From Streptomyces sp. I6 (lineage in GTDB: Bacteria > Actinomycetota > Actinomycetes > Streptomycetales > Streptomycetaceae), in NCBI GenBank assembly GCA_003725745.1, contig RHDP01000001.1, forward strand, positions 5,807,501 through 5,871,500: DNA of 64,000 nt, in the 5' to 3' direction. The position numbers and the translations under genes were made by a program. A model generated the notes under the pieces. The model saw only the letters and a program-made list of their open reading frames with translations, ran no database searches and was not told the origin of the DNA. Positions 49,799-60,400 of the stretch are shown here, in pieces. How positions within the stretch are numbered: position 1 is the first letter of the stretch; every line of letters starts with the position of its first letter.

Positions 49799-51562
49799 GT
49801 GCTGCCCCCCGACCGGTTCCTCCTGGGCATCGCCCTGATCGTGCTGCTCGCGGTCGGCTCCCAGATCGCGGCGAGCAGGCTGCGCATCCCGGCGCTGATC
49901 CTGCTGCTGCCCGCCGGGTTCACGGCGGGCGCCCTCACGGACGTCGTGCATCCGGACAGGCTGGCGCCGGGCAACTTCTCCTCGATCGTCTCGCTGTCCG
50001 TCGCGGTGATCCTCTACGACGCCGGCCTCGGGCTCCGGCTGGCCCATCTGCGGGGCGCCACCCGCTCGGTGGTGCTCCGGCTGCTGTTCCTCGGCGTCCT
50101 GGCCAGCTGGGCCTCCGTCACGGCGCTCGCCCCCGCGCTGTTCGGCGTCCCCTTCCCGGTGGCCTTGCTGCTGGGCGCCGTACTGGTCGTCTCCGGGCCG
50201 ACGGTGGTCGGGCCGCTGCTCGACCACGTACGCCCCCCGGACCGGGTGCGGCGCATCCTGATCTGGGAGGGGACGCTGGTCGACCCGGTCGGGGCCATCC
50301 TCGGCGCCCTCGTCCTGCATTCCCTGCTCGTCGGCGACTTCCGGGTCGGCCGCGGCTTCCACCCGGGCGAGTTCACGCTGAGCTGGCTGGTCGGGCTGGC
50401 AGGCGGCGCGGTGGGCGCCGCGGTGCTGTGGTTCCTCCTCCACAGGCTCCGGCTCGGGGAGACGCTGGGGACGCTCGCCCAGCTCGCCACGGTGGTCGCG
50501 GTGTCGGCGGGCTGCGACATCGTACGCGACGACACGGGACTCATCGCCGCGGTGGTGGCGGGACTCGCCGTGGCCAATCTCCCCGGCCTGGGCATGCCGG
50601 CCCGGCGGCCCTTCTTCGAGACCCTGGTGCAGCTCATCATCGGGCTGCTGTTCGTGACCATCTCGGCCGGAGTGGCCCCGTCGTCCGTGCTGCCCGTGCT
50701 GCTGCCCGCGCTCGTCCTGGTCGGCGCGCTCGTCCTGGTGGTCCGGCCGCTGGTCGCCTGGATCTCCACCCACGGGCACGGAATTCCGCGCGGGGAGCGG
50801 CTGTTCACCGCCTGGATGGCGCCGCGCGGCATCGTCGCCGCGTCCACCGCCTCCGCCTTCGCCTCGACCCTGGACGGCGAGGGGCTGCCCGGTTCGGACG
50901 CGATCCTCCCGGTCACGTTCCTGGTGATCGTGGGGACCGTCCTCGTCTACGGCCTGACCGCGGCACGGGTCGCCGCCCGGCTGGGCATCACCCTCCCGGC
51001 CCGCGCGCGGCCGCTGGTGGTGGGCGGGCGGCCCTGGTCGGTCGACCTGGCCCGGTGCCTGAAGTCCGCGGGGGTGGACGTCACGGTGTGGACCGCCACG
51101 GAGGAGCAGCGTCAGCGCGTCCGGCACGCCGGGATCGAGCCGGCCCCGGGGGAGCTCCTCGCCGCGGCCACCGACCCGTCCGGGCGGCTCGAAGGGGTCA
51201 CCTCAGTCCTGCTGCTCACCGACGACGACGACTTCAACGCGCTGGTCTCCGTCGTCGCGCAGGACAGCGTCGACGGCCCGGTCCACCGTGTCGGACCGCC
51301 TCCGCACGGCCCCGGCGCCGTCGCCACCCGCACGGGCCCGGACGTGCTCTTCGGCCCGGGCCTGGGCCGGGACGTGCTGGCGGACCGCCACGGCCGGGGG
51401 GCGCGTTTCACGGTGGGCGCGCCGGGCGAGCGCCCGCCGCCCGGTCACGACGCCCTGTTCGTGCTGGGCGCCGGCGGCCGTCTGGAGCCGGTCACCGAGT
51501 CCCGGCCCGCACGGCCGGGCCCGGAGGACCGGATCGTCCTGCTGGGCCCGGCGCCGCGCTGA
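49799..51562 (+). CDS. Na+(K+)/H+ antiporter with C-terminal regulatory domain
   Basis: 587 residues from GTG 49799. Twelve-helix CPA exchanger domain (LRIPALILLLPAGFTAGALT, VILYDAGLGLRLAHLRGATR, VVSGPTVVGPLLDHVRPPDR, LIWEGTLVDPVGAILGALVL; EGTLVDP is the ion-binding segment). From residue about 400 follows a cytoplasmic TrkA-N/RCK-like domain (ARPLVVGGRPWSVDLARCLK, SVLLLTDDDDFNALVSVVAQ). Likely sodium or potassium extrusion regulated by nucleotide. Tightly downstream of cydAB. Confidence 0.9.
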   Translation: MLPPDRFLLGIALIVLLAVGSQIAASRLRIPALILLLPAGFTAGALTDVVHPDRLAPGNFSSIVSLSVAVILYDAGLGLRLAHLRGATRSVVLRLLFLGVLASWASVTALAPALFGVPFPVALLLGAVLVVSGPTVVGPLLDHVRPPDRVRRILIWEGTLVDPVGAILGALVLHSLLVGDFRVGRGFHPGEFTLSWLVGLAGGAVGAAVLWFLLHRLRLGETLGTLAQLATVVAVSAGCDIVRDDTGLIAAVVAGLAVANLPGLGMPARRPFFETLVQLIIGLLFVTISAGVAPSSVLPVLLPALVLVGALVLVVRPLVAWISTHGHGIPRGERLFTAWMAPRGIVAASTASAFASTLDGEGLPGSDAILPVTFLVIVGTVLVYGLTAARVAARLGITLPARARPLVVGGRPWSVDLARCLKSAGVDVTVWTATEEQRQRVRHAGIEPAPGELLAAATDPSGRLEGVTSVLLLTDDDDFNALVSVVAQDSVDGPVHRVGPPPHGPGAVATRTGPDVLFGPGLGRDVLADRHGRGARFTVGAPGERPPPGHDALFVLGAGGRLEPVTESRPARPGPEDRIVLLGPAPR

Positions 51563-51576
51563 CCGCCCGCGCGGGG

Positions 51577-51606
51577 CCCGCCCGCCGGGACGGGCGGACG
51601 GGCGGG
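51577..51606. terminator. Stem-loop between convergent antiporter and GH15 genes
   Basis: CCCGCCCG (51577-51584) can pair with CGGGCGGG (51599-51606), or with the nearer CGGGCGG. Two alternative stems; short but well placed. Confidence 0.5.
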
Positions 51607-51611
51607 ACCGC

Positions 51612-53489
51612 TCAGAGGTTGGACTCCGCCGGGGCCCGGGACGGGCGGCCGTCCCCCTGTGCGCGGTTGAGTTCCGCGTCCAGGGTGAGTGCCGTGTCGA
51701 TGAACGCCAGATGGGTGAACGCCTGCGGGAAGTTGCCCAGCTGGCGTCCCGTCAGGGCGATCTCCTCGGAGTACAGGCCGAGGTGGTTGGCGTAGGTGAG
51801 CATCTTCTCCAGCACCAGCCTCGACTGGTTCAGCCGGCCGGCCCGCGCCAGCGCGTCGACGTACATGAACGTGCACAGCGAGAAGGTGCCCTCGGAGCCG
51901 CGCAGGCCGTCGGGGGAGGCTTCGGGGTTGTACCGGTAGACGAGGCTGTCGTTCACCAGTTCGCGGTCCATGGCGTCCAGGGTGGCGGTCCACATCGGGT
52001 CGTCGGGGGTGATGAAGCCGACCGTGGACATCCGTACCAGCGACGAGTCGAGCACATCGGTGTCGTAGTGCTGGACGAACGCCTGCCGCTGCTCGCTCCA
52101 GCCCCTGGTGAGGACCTGCTCGTACAGCCTGTCCCGCTCACGGGCCCAGCGTTCGAGGGAGGCCGGCCGGCCGCTCGCCGCCGCCAGCCGCAGCGCCCGG
52201 TCGAAGGCGACCCAGGACATCACCCGTCCGTAGGTGAAGTCCCGGCGCCCGCCCCGCGTCTCCCAGAGCCCCTCGTCGGGCTGGTCCCAGTGGTCGCTGA
52301 GCCAGTCCAGGAGCGTGCGCAGCGAGGTCCAGCCGCGGTGGTCGAGCCGGATGCCCCGCTGGTGCGCGAAGAAGATGCTGTCCAGCGCCTCGCCGTAGAT
52401 GTCGAGCTGGAGCTGGGAGGCGGCGCCGTTCCCGATCCGGACGGGGCTGGAGCCCTCGTAGCCCTTCCAGTTCTCGAGGATCTCCTCCTCGAGGTCGGAG
52501 GAGCCGTCGACCCGGTACATGATGTTCAGCGGCCCCGAGTCGCCGTCGCGGCCGGCCTTCTCGTGGACGCGGTCGCGCAGCCAGCCGATGAAGGCCTGGG
52601 CCTCGTCGGTGAAGCCGAGTCCCAGCAGCGCGTACACGGAGAAGGAGGCGTCGCGGATCCAGGTGAACCGGTAGTCCCAGTTCCGCTCGCCGCCCAGCTG
52701 CTCGGGCAGTCCGGCCGTGGGGGCCGCCACGAGCGCGCCGCTCGGTGCGTACGTCATCAGCTTCAGCGTGATCGCCGACCGCTCGACCGCCTCCCGCCAC
52801 CGGCCCGAGTAGCGGGACTGGCCGAGCCAGCCGCGCCAGAACTGCACGGTCTCGTCGAAGAGCTGCAGGAACTCGGCGTGGTGGACATGGCGCGGCGGGC
52901 CGTCCGCGAAGGTCTCCAGCACCACCCCGCGCTCCTGGCCGGCCTCCAGGGTGATGCTGAAGTGCATGTCGTGGTCGCCGAGGTCGAGGGGGGCCAGCCG
53001 GTCGTCCCCCCTCTCGCGGACCGCGTGGACCGTCAGCTCCAGGCCGTCGGCGGCGAACACCGCCCCGCGCTCGGTGTAGTGCAGCTTGTGCGGGGAGCGG
53101 CCGTAGTTGAAGCGGGGAGCGATGTCGACCTTGAAGGTGAGGCTGCCGCGGACACAGCGCAGCAACCGCACCAGCCGGTGCCGCCGGGTGGCCGTGGAGC
53201 CCGTGACAGGCATGAAGTCGATGACCTCGCCCGCGCCCGCCTCGGTCATGAAACGGGTGACCAGGACCGCGGTGTCGGGAAGGTACAACTGCTTGGTGGC
53301 GTACGTCCGGTCCACGGGCGCGACCGTGAAGTGCCCGCCGTTCTCGCTGTCCAGCAGCGAGCCGAAGACGCTCGGTGAGTCGAACCGCGGTGTGCAGTAC
53401 CAGTCGATCGTCCCCCGAGTGCTCACCAGTGCCGCGGTCTGCAGGTCACCGATCAGCCCGTGGTCCTCGATGAGGGGGTAGTCGCCCAT
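51612..53489 (-). CDS. Glycoside hydrolase family 15 protein (glucoamylase/trehalase-like)
   Basis: 625 residues. N-terminal all-beta domain (MGDYPLIEDHGLIGDLQTAA, LVSTRGTIDWYCTPRFDSPS), then the (alpha/alpha)6 barrel with GERNWDYRFTWIRDASFSVY, general-acid region LQLDIYGEALDSIF and general-base region LGLYSEEIA. No signal peptide, so cytoplasmic; in actinobacteria this type includes trehalases. Probably degrades trehalose or a short alpha-glucan. Divergent from the DUF2254 gene. Confidence 0.93.
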   Translation of the reverse strand: MGDYPLIEDHGLIGDLQTAALVSTRGTIDWYCTPRFDSPSVFGSLLDSENGGHFTVAPVDRTYATKQLYLPDTAVLVTRFMTEAGAGEVIDFMPVTGSTATRRHRLVRLLRCVRGSLTFKVDIAPRFNYGRSPHKLHYTERGAVFAADGLELTVHAVRERGDDRLAPLDLGDHDMHFSITLEAGQERGVVLETFADGPPRHVHHAEFLQLFDETVQFWRGWLGQSRYSGRWREAVERSAITLKLMTYAPSGALVAAPTAGLPEQLGGERNWDYRFTWIRDASFSVYALLGLGFTDEAQAFIGWLRDRVHEKAGRDGDSGPLNIMYRVDGSSDLEEEILENWKGYEGSSPVRIGNGAASQLQLDIYGEALDSIFFAHQRGIRLDHRGWTSLRTLLDWLSDHWDQPDEGLWETRGGRRDFTYGRVMSWVAFDRALRLAAASGRPASLERWARERDRLYEQVLTRGWSEQRQAFVQHYDTDVLDSSLVRMSTVGFITPDDPMWTATLDAMDRELVNDSLVYRYNPEASPDGLRGSEGTFSLCTFMYVDALARAGRLNQSRLVLEKMLTYANHLGLYSEEIALTGRQLGNFPQAFTHLAFIDTALTLDAELNRAQGDGRPSRAPAESNL

Positions 53490-53601
53490 CCCGAACCCCT
53501 TTCGCCCTGGGTCGCGAGCGGATGCCGCCCCATCAGCTTAGGTAATTCCTGCATTCCGGGCTTTTCGGGACGACTGCCCCGGTACGGGGAAGGGCTCTGG
53601 C

Positions 53602-54936
53602 GTGGAGGCGAGAACCGCACGACGGAAGACGGGCCGCCGGGTCCCCGCGCCCATGTCCTGGGCGACGGCCTTCGCGCTGCGCCAGTACACCATCGCGTGC
53701 CTCTGGATCGTCCCGCTGCTCGGGATCGTCCTCGGCTCGCTCCTGGCGGAGGCCGCCGTGGCGCTCGACGGCGCCGTCCGGGTGCCGGAGGAGTGGCGGT
53801 ACTCCCCGTCCACCGCGAGCAGCGTCCTCAGCTCCATCGTCGGGGCGATGATCGCCCTGCTCGGCTTCGTCGTGACCATCGGCATCCTCGTCGTCCAGCA
53901 GGCCACCGGGACGCTGTCGCCGCGCTACATGCGGCTGTGGTACCGGGACCGGCTCCAGAAGGCCGTGCTGGCGACCTTCACCGGGACCTTCTCCTTCGCC
54001 TTCTCGCTGCTGCGCAGCATCGAGGCGGACTTCGTGCCCGATCTGGGCGTCACCCTCGCGGGGGCGGCGGTCGCCGTGAGCCTGGTGCTGCTGCTCATGT
54101 ACCTCAACCGCTTCATCCACAACCTGCGGCCCGTGGCCATCGCCGCCCTGGTAGCACGGGCGGGACGGCGTGTGATCCACCAGGGGGCGCTGCTGGCGGC
54201 GAGCGGCGCACTCGGCCCTTCGGACGCCCCCCGGGCTCCCGAAGGGCCCGTGACCCGCGTGCCCTGCGTGACGGGCGGTGCGCTCCAGGGGTTCGCCCCG
54301 GAACGGCTCGCCGCGCTCGCCGAGCGGTACGACTGCTTCGTGGTGCTGGCCCACCCCGTCGGCGACTTCGTGCCGCCCGGGGTGACGCTGTTCGAGGTGC
54401 ACGGCTCCACGCCGCCGCCACCGCGGGAGCTGACCGGACTCGTCGCCCTCGGTGTCGAACGGACGATCGAACAGGATCCGGCTTTCGGGCTGCGCGTGCT
54501 CGTGGACATCGCCATCAGGGCGCTCTCCCCGGCAGTGAACGACCCCACGACGGCGGTACAGGTCCTCAACCAGATCGAGGCGTTCCTGCACACCCTCGGG
54601 CGGCTGGAGCTGAGCGGGTGCTACACCCTCCGCGACGCCCGCGGCGTGCCCCGGCTCCGGGTCCCCGGCCGCTCCTGGGAGGACTTCCTCCAGCTCGCCG
54701 TCACCGAGATCCGCGAGTACGGCGCCGGCTCCCTGCAGGTCTGCCGAAGGCTGAGGGCGCTCTTCGACGGACTCCTGGCCGCCGGGCTGCCGGAGCGGCA
54801 CCTGGAGGCGGTACGGACCGAGCTGCGCCTCCTCGACGCCGCGGTCGAGGGCCGCTACCCCGACCCGGCCCGCCGGGCCGCCGCCCTGACCGCGGACCGC
54901 CAGGGCATCGGCGGAGGCGCGGGCCCGCGGGCCTGA
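53602..54936 (+). CDS. DUF2254-family membrane protein
   Basis: 444 residues from GTG 53602. Four N-terminal helices (IACLWIVPLLGIVLGSLLAE, SSIVGAMIALLGFVVTIGIL, LATFTGTFSFAFSLL, LAGAAVAVSLVLLLMYLNRF) with the DUF2254 signature VVQQATGTLSPRYMRLWYRD. A soluble domain follows with IAIRALSPAVNDPTTAVQVL, also characteristic. Function unknown. Confidence 0.9.
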   Translation: MEARTARRKTGRRVPAPMSWATAFALRQYTIACLWIVPLLGIVLGSLLAEAAVALDGAVRVPEEWRYSPSTASSVLSSIVGAMIALLGFVVTIGILVVQQATGTLSPRYMRLWYRDRLQKAVLATFTGTFSFAFSLLRSIEADFVPDLGVTLAGAAVAVSLVLLLMYLNRFIHNLRPVAIAALVARAGRRVIHQGALLAASGALGPSDAPRAPEGPVTRVPCVTGGALQGFAPERLAALAERYDCFVVLAHPVGDFVPPGVTLFEVHGSTPPPPRELTGLVALGVERTIEQDPAFGLRVLVDIAIRALSPAVNDPTTAVQVLNQIEAFLHTLGRLELSGCYTLRDARGVPRLRVPGRSWEDFLQLAVTEIREYGAGSLQVCRRLRALFDGLLAAGLPERHLEAVRTELRLLDAAVEGRYPDPARRAAALTADRQGIGGGAGPRA

Positions 54937-55319
54937 GCGGGACCGGCACGGGCCCCGGCGGCCGGTCGTGCCGGTGGCGTGTCCCGCGCCGTATCCGCGG
55001 TTCCGGCGGGTCCCCGCGGCGGGTCCGTGCGGCCGGACCTGCGCTCCGCGCCCGCCCCGCCCTCCGGCTTTCGCACGGCGCCCCCGGTTCCGTCCGCCAC
55101 CTCCGGCTTCCGCCCGGCTCCCGGCGTGAGGCCGACCGCCCGGCAGGAGCCCGGCGGCACCCCGTGCCGCCGCCCCGCCGAAGCCCGGCGGTGGTCCGCG
55201 CCGACCGCCCACCGGAAAGCGCCCGGGGCCGGTGCGGGCCCCGGATGGCACAATCGGGCACGGCGGGCGCCGCCCGCCTCCGGTGACCCGGACCCGCCGC
55301 CACGACCCGCAGGGACGCC
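54937..55319. other. Intergenic region between DUF2254 and ROK kinase
   Basis: 383 bases. It holds a terminator-like stem at 54942-54975. The rest is G+C-rich with short open frames of low-complexity composition. No gene supported. Confidence 0.6.
54942..54975. terminator. Stem-loop after the DUF2254 gene
   Basis: ACCGGCACG (54942-54950) pairs exactly with CGTGCCGGT (54967-54975), with further GGCC pairing in the loop. Six bases after the stop. Confidence 0.6.
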
Positions 55320-56507
55320 TTGAGCACGTACCGCGACTTCGCCCACCGGGGCTCCGCCCGGGCCACCATGCTGCGGACCGTCGGCCCCCGGGAGAGGCGC
55401 TCGCACCTCACCGCGCCCCGCGTCCCCACCGTGGGCATCGACATCGGCGGCACCAAGGTGATGGCCGGTGTCGTCGACGCCGACGGCCTCATCCTGGAGA
55501 AGATCCGCACCGAGACCCCGGACAGGTCCAAGAGCCCCAAGGTCGTCGAGGACACCATCGTCGAACTGGTCCTGGACCTCTCCGACCGGCACGACGTGCA
55601 CGCCGTGGGCATCGGCGCCGCCGGCTGGGTGGATGCCGACCGCTCCACGGTGCTCTTCGCCCCGCACCTGGCCTGGCGCAACGAGCCGCTGCGGGACTCG
55701 CTGCAGAACCGTCTCGCCGTCCCCGTCATGGTCGACAACGACGCGAACACCGCCGCCTGGGCCGAGTGGCGCTTCGGCGCCGGCCGGGGCGAGGACCACC
55801 TCGTCATGATCACGCTCGGCACCGGGATCGGCGGGGCGATCCTGGAGGACGGCCGGGTCAAGCGCGGCAAGTTCGGCGTCGCCGGCGAGTTCGGCCATAT
55901 GCAGGTGGTGCCCGGCGGACACCGCTGCCCGTGCGGGAACCGCGGCTGCTGGGAGCAGTACAGCTCCGGAAACGCCCTGGTCCGCGAGGCGCGCGAACTC
56001 GCGGCCGCCGACTCGCCCGTCGCGTACGGCATCATCGAGCGGGTCAAGGGCAACATCCCCGACATCACCGGCCCGCTGATCACCGAGCTGGCCAGGGAGG
56101 GCGACGCCATGTGCGTCGAACTCCTCCAGGACATCGGGCAGTGGCTCGGCGTCGGCATCGCCAATCTCGCCGCCGCCCTCGACCCGTCGTGCTTCGTCGT
56201 CGGCGGTGGCGTCAGCGCCGCCGACGACCTCCTCATCGGCCCCGCCCGGGACGCGTTCCGCCGCCATCTCACCGGTCGCGGCTACCGGCCGGAGGCCCGC
56301 ATCGCCAGGGCCCAGCTCGGCCCGGAGGCGGGTATGGTCGGCGCGGCCGACCTCGCGCGGCTCGTCGCCCGCCGGTTCCGCCGCGCCAAGCGGCGCCGTG
56401 TCGAGCGTTACGAGAGATTCGAGCGCTACGCCCAGGTCCTCCGCGGCGCCGGAGGGACCGGCGACACCGGCGACAGCGACCGCCCCACCCACCAGGACCC
56501 CGAGTGA
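55320..56507 (+). CDS. ROK-family sugar kinase
   Basis: 395 residues from a TTG at 55320. Phosphate-binding motif VPTVGIDIGGTKVMAGVVDA; sugar-binding VMVDNDANTAAWAEWRFGAG; LGTGIGGAILEDGRVKRGKF; the zinc site HRCPCGNRGCWEQYSSGNAL. Glucokinase-type ROK enzyme rather than a repressor, since no N-terminal HTH is present. The 35-residue N-terminal and 40-residue basic C-terminal extensions are unusual. It may phosphorylate the sugar imported by the ABC system at 34-39 kb, but glucose is equally possible. Confidence 0.9.
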   Translation: MSTYRDFAHRGSARATMLRTVGPRERRSHLTAPRVPTVGIDIGGTKVMAGVVDADGLILEKIRTETPDRSKSPKVVEDTIVELVLDLSDRHDVHAVGIGAAGWVDADRSTVLFAPHLAWRNEPLRDSLQNRLAVPVMVDNDANTAAWAEWRFGAGRGEDHLVMITLGTGIGGAILEDGRVKRGKFGVAGEFGHMQVVPGGHRCPCGNRGCWEQYSSGNALVREARELAAADSPVAYGIIERVKGNIPDITGPLITELAREGDAMCVELLQDIGQWLGVGIANLAAALDPSCFVVGGGVSAADDLLIGPARDAFRRHLTGRGYRPEARIARAQLGPEAGMVGAADLARLVARRFRRAKRRRVERYERFERYAQVLRGAGGTGDTGDSDRPTHQDPE

Positions 56508-56571
56508 AGACCTCGTCCCGACAGACGGCACCCGTGGAACAGAACGTGCGCCCCCCGAGGGCCGCCGGCAC

Positions 56572-57081
56572 ATGATCTGGCGCCGCGCGCTGACCGCGGC
56601 CGTCATCGTGCTGCTCATCGGCATCCCCGCCGGATACCTGGTGATCTCCGCCGAGCAGAGCAGGGAAAGCGGCCGGGACAAGGAGGCCGAGTCGTCGGCG
56701 ACCGGGCTGCGCGACAACTGGCCGTCCAGGATGAAGCGCCGCGTCTTCGAGGTGCCCATCCCCGCCCGGTCCACCGAGGTCGCCTACTACGAGACCAGCA
56801 ACTGGAAGTCGAGCCGGCTGTACGTCAAGTTCCGCACGACCGCAGACGGGCTCGACGCGTTCCTGAACGACGTCGGTACCAGCCGTGCGCGGCTGAAGAC
56901 CGGAGTGGTCACCGTCGGCGCGCGCGACGCCGACACCGTCGGCTGGGCCTTCCGGCCCGACGCGGCGTGGGCCGGGACCTCCTACCGGCAGCCCGGTCCC
57001 CGCCCCAGCCAGGACATCGCCGTGGATCTGACCGACCCGTCCGCACCCATGGTGTTCGTGGTCTCGACCGCGACGCCCTGA
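56572..57081 (+). CDS. Membrane-anchored hypothetical protein
   Basis: 169 residues. One N-terminal helix (ALTAAVIVLLIGIPAGYLVI) anchors a predicted extracytoplasmic domain with TEVAYYETSNWKSSRLYVKF, FLNDVGTSRARLKTGVVTVG and QDIAVDLTDPSAPMVFVVST. It begins 64 bases after the ROK kinase and is likely co-transcribed. Resembles small Streptomyces proteins of unknown function. Confidence 0.8.
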   Translation: MIWRRALTAAVIVLLIGIPAGYLVISAEQSRESGRDKEAESSATGLRDNWPSRMKRRVFEVPIPARSTEVAYYETSNWKSSRLYVKFRTTADGLDAFLNDVGTSRARLKTGVVTVGARDADTVGWAFRPDAAWAGTSYRQPGPRPSQDIAVDLTDPSAPMVFVVSTATP

Positions 57082-57488
57082 TCCGGTGCCGCGGTCGCGC
57101 GGAGCCTGCCGTATGCCGTACGCCGTAGTAACCGCCCACGGGCTGTCCAGTTGGTCCGGGACGGGTGGGTGGGGCCAGGTCGGGGCCCTGTCGTGTGAGC
57201 GCGTCCGCGCGGTCGGTGATACGCGGGTGATCGCTCGTGACACGTGAGGACCCGGTTCCGGCGAGGTCGGCGGCGTTGATCCGGCAGGCGGCGGAGTACG
57301 CCGACACGTTCCCGGGGTACGCCGCCCCGGAGTGGGACGAGCCGCCGGCCGCGGCCGTGAGCCGCCGCCGGCTCCTTCGGGCGCGGGTACCAGATGTAGT
57401 GGGCACGGCCGGCCCGGCGCACCGGACCACGGCCGGCCACCCGTGGTGGCCGGTCCCGGTGCCGCGCAGCAGCCCGGGCAGCGTCTCG
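57082..57488. other. Gene scars at the left edge of the accessory region
   Basis: 407 bases. From 57237 a plus-strand GTG frame encodes a protein-like stretch (SAALIRQAAEYADTFPGYAA, then EWDEPPAAAVSRRR) that loses coding character after about 57365. From about 57415 downwards the minus strand encodes RAHYIWYPRPKEPA in a frame without a proper end. These look like two truncated genes meeting at a junction. Confidence 0.45.
57237..57365 (+). pseudogene. Truncated 5' end of an unknown gene
   Basis: VTREDPVPARSAALIRQAAE and DTFPGYAAPEWDEPPAAAV have good codon bias and protein-like composition. Beyond residue 43 the frame degrades into Arg/Pro/Ser-rich shadow sequence opposite the end of the NLR gene. 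Probably the front part of a small gene cut at the island boundary. Family not recognised. Confidence 0.4.
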
Positions 57489-60400
57489 TCACGATCCCCG
57501 TTCGTCGAAGAGGTGCCGGCGCGTCTTCTCCGCGTCCTCGAGGGTCGCGGCGACGAGACCGGGTTCCTGCTGGGCCAGCCTGTGGTAGACCGCGAGGGCC
57601 TCGGTGATGTCGTGCCTCGCTTGTTCCGGTTCGGCGTCCGCCAGGAGCCGGGCTTTCGCGGACGCGTACCGGGCGAGGGCGAGCTGTGGTTCGTACGCGG
57701 CGGGTCGGGCATCGGTCAGGCGGAGTCCGAGGGCGGTGGTCTCCGCTGCGGTGCGCAGCGCCTCGGCGTGTTCCCCGGCCTCGGCGAGGCGGAGGAGGTG
57801 GTTGGTCAGGGCCCACAGCAGCAGGCGCTCGTGGACGGGATCCAGCTGGGCCAGGCGGCGGCTGAGGGCGACCGCTTCCGTGGTGGTCTCCAGGGCGTTG
57901 ACGCGCCGCGGCGTGCCCTCCGTCGGATAGTAGCCGAGCGACGCGAGCGCCCAGGCCAGGAGCGGCTCGTGGATGAAGTCGCCGACGGCCAGCCGGCGCG
58001 CGAGACGGGTGGCGCGCACAAGCAGCGCCCGGCCCTCGTCGGCCCCCCGGCGGCTGTCGATCAGAAACAGCCCGAGAGCGTGGACCGCGTGCAGGAAGAC
58101 CGGCTCACGCGCGGGGTCGGCAGCGGCCAGGTCCTCACTCACCTCGACCGCCCGCCACAGGGTGCCCTCGGCATCCTCCCGGCCGGCACCATGCTGGAGG
58201 GCGCCGAGGAACGCCAGTGCCGTCCCGAGCAGGGCCTCTCGGACGGGGGTGTCGTCCAGCGGCCCGTCCAGCAGCGTCACGACCTCTTCCACGACGGGCA
58301 GCGCCTCACTGCGGCGCCCGGCTGCCATCAGCCACTCGCCGAGGGAAGCGAGCAGGAGGACCAAGTCGACGAGACCGCCTGCCGGATCGGTTCGTGCGAG
58401 CTTCCGGCTGAGGGGGAGGGCCTCCAGCAGGGCCTCGGCCGCTTCGTCGTGGCGGCCCGCAGCCGACAGGTGCTGTCCGAGGAGGGTCAGGGCGGTGACC
58501 AGTCGGGGGGTGTGGGGGGCTGTGTCCTGCGCACTGCCGTCCGTGTCCTCTTCCCTGTCACGGTTACTTCCACGGTCACTGTGGCCGTCCTCGCCGCCCT
58601 GCCCGTCCTCGCCGACCCGGCTGTCCCGCACGAGACGGCGAAAGATGTCGACCGCCCCGGCCGCTGCCTCCAGGGCCTCCCCCCGACGGCCGTCCCCGGA
58701 GAGGAGAACACCCAGCAGCGACAGCGTCTTGGCCAACTGCGGCGCATGGGCCTCGGCATCCGGGCAGTCCTCTCGGACGAGTTCCCGCAGCAGGGCCTCC
58801 GCCTCCCGCGCGTCCTGTACGGCCTTCCGCGCGTCCTGTTCGGACGCCCGTGCATGACTCACCACGTACAGCCGGCCCGCCCTGGTCGCCAGCAGCATGG
58901 CCAGAACGGTCACCACCGGAGGGGTGTCGTCGGCCGCCCTGAGACGGCGGGCGAGGCCGACCCCCTCCTCCGCCGCATCGAGGGACTCCTCGAACAGACC
59001 CGCGTCGCCCAGCCTCTGGGCGAGGCTGTTCAGCCCGGAGACCAGCGAACGCAGGAAGACCTCGGGCCGTTCCTCGGCCAGGGACCGGTAGAGGCCCACG
59101 GACTCGCGGGTGGTGTCCAACGCCTCCTGCTCATGTCCCATGGCGTGCAGTCGGCCGGCGTACGTGTGCAGGCTCATCGCGAGATCCGCCGTGTGGGCTT
59201 CGGGACTGCCCCCGGCCAGGGGACGGTAGAGGCTCACCGACTCCCGGGCGGCGATCAGGGCGTCCTCAGGGCGCCCGATGTCGTCCAACTGGTTGGCGTG
59301 GGTGTTCAGGCTCATGGCCAGCCGCTCCGCGAACGCGGCCGGCTCCTGTTCGTACAGGGCCCGGAACAGGTCCACGGCCTCGGCGCTCGCGCGGACGGAT
59401 TCCCTCAGCCGTCCCAGCTCGCCCAGATCGATGGCGAGGGAGTTCAGCGCGAGTGCCAGATCGGGGAGGTAGGTGTCCGGGCGGGCCTGAGCGAGGTGAC
59501 GCCGGATGCCCAGTGCCTCCTCCGCGGCCCGTAGGGCTTTCGCGTACTGTCCCGTGTCTCGCAGACGGTCGGAGTACGTTCCCAGACTCCTGGCCAGCCC
59601 GGCCCGGAAGGCATCTGAGCGCTCTTGCGCCAGGCCCCGGTATGTCTCGGCGGATTCGCCGCTCGACTCCAGTGCTTCCCGGTACTTGCCGCACCTGCTC
59701 TGCCAGTTGGAGAGGTTGTTCAAACCGTCAGCCAGTTCCGCCCGCTGCTGCGCGGGGGCATCGTCCCGTCCTTCGACCAGCTCGCGCCGGATGCCGACGG
59801 CCTCCCGCGTCGCCGTGAGGGCCTTGTCGGGGTGGCCGAGTTCGCCCTCGGCGTTGGCGACGGCGTTGAGGGCGTGCGCGAGTTCCGATCGGTATACCTC
59901 GATGTCCGACTCGGAAGCAGGACCACTGACGAGATCGCGATAGAGACCGACGGCCTCGTAGGCGGGTCCCATGGCCTCGGCATGCCTCCCCGTGTCGCCC
60001 AGGGCGAGCGACAGGTTGTGCAGGGACGCTGCCAGATGAGGCCGGAAGGTCTGGGGATCCGCCTCTGCCAGGGGTCTCGTCAACCGAGCGGTCTCTCGCG
60101 CCAGTTCGTAGGCCCGGGACCGGTTCCCCATCTCCCGGAGCCGCCCGCACAGCCTGCGCATCAGCCGCGCCAGCTCCGGCAGATGCACAGGGTCCTGCTC
60201 GGCCAGCTCGCGGTAGAGGCCGGTGACCCGCTCGGTGAGGCGCAGCGCCCAGGGGGCCAGGGTGTGGGTGGTGCGGGGCAGCCGGTCCAGGAGCCTCATC
60301 AGGTCCGCGGGAGCCGCGTCGGGGTCATCGGTCAACCGGTCCAGCGCCGAGACCAGTGGCTCTGGGCGCTCCACCTGGGTGGCGACGTCGACAGCGATCG

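Noticed and set aside
48668-51127. 819-aa minus-strand open frame opposite cydB and the antiporter
   Set aside because: Composition (Gly, Arg, Gln, Asp repeats) is that of an antisense shadow; plus-strand families are certain.
57375-57440. Minus-strand fragment RAHYIWYPRPKEPA as a gene
   Set aside because: Protein-like but too short and without start or end in frame; mentioned only as a scar.
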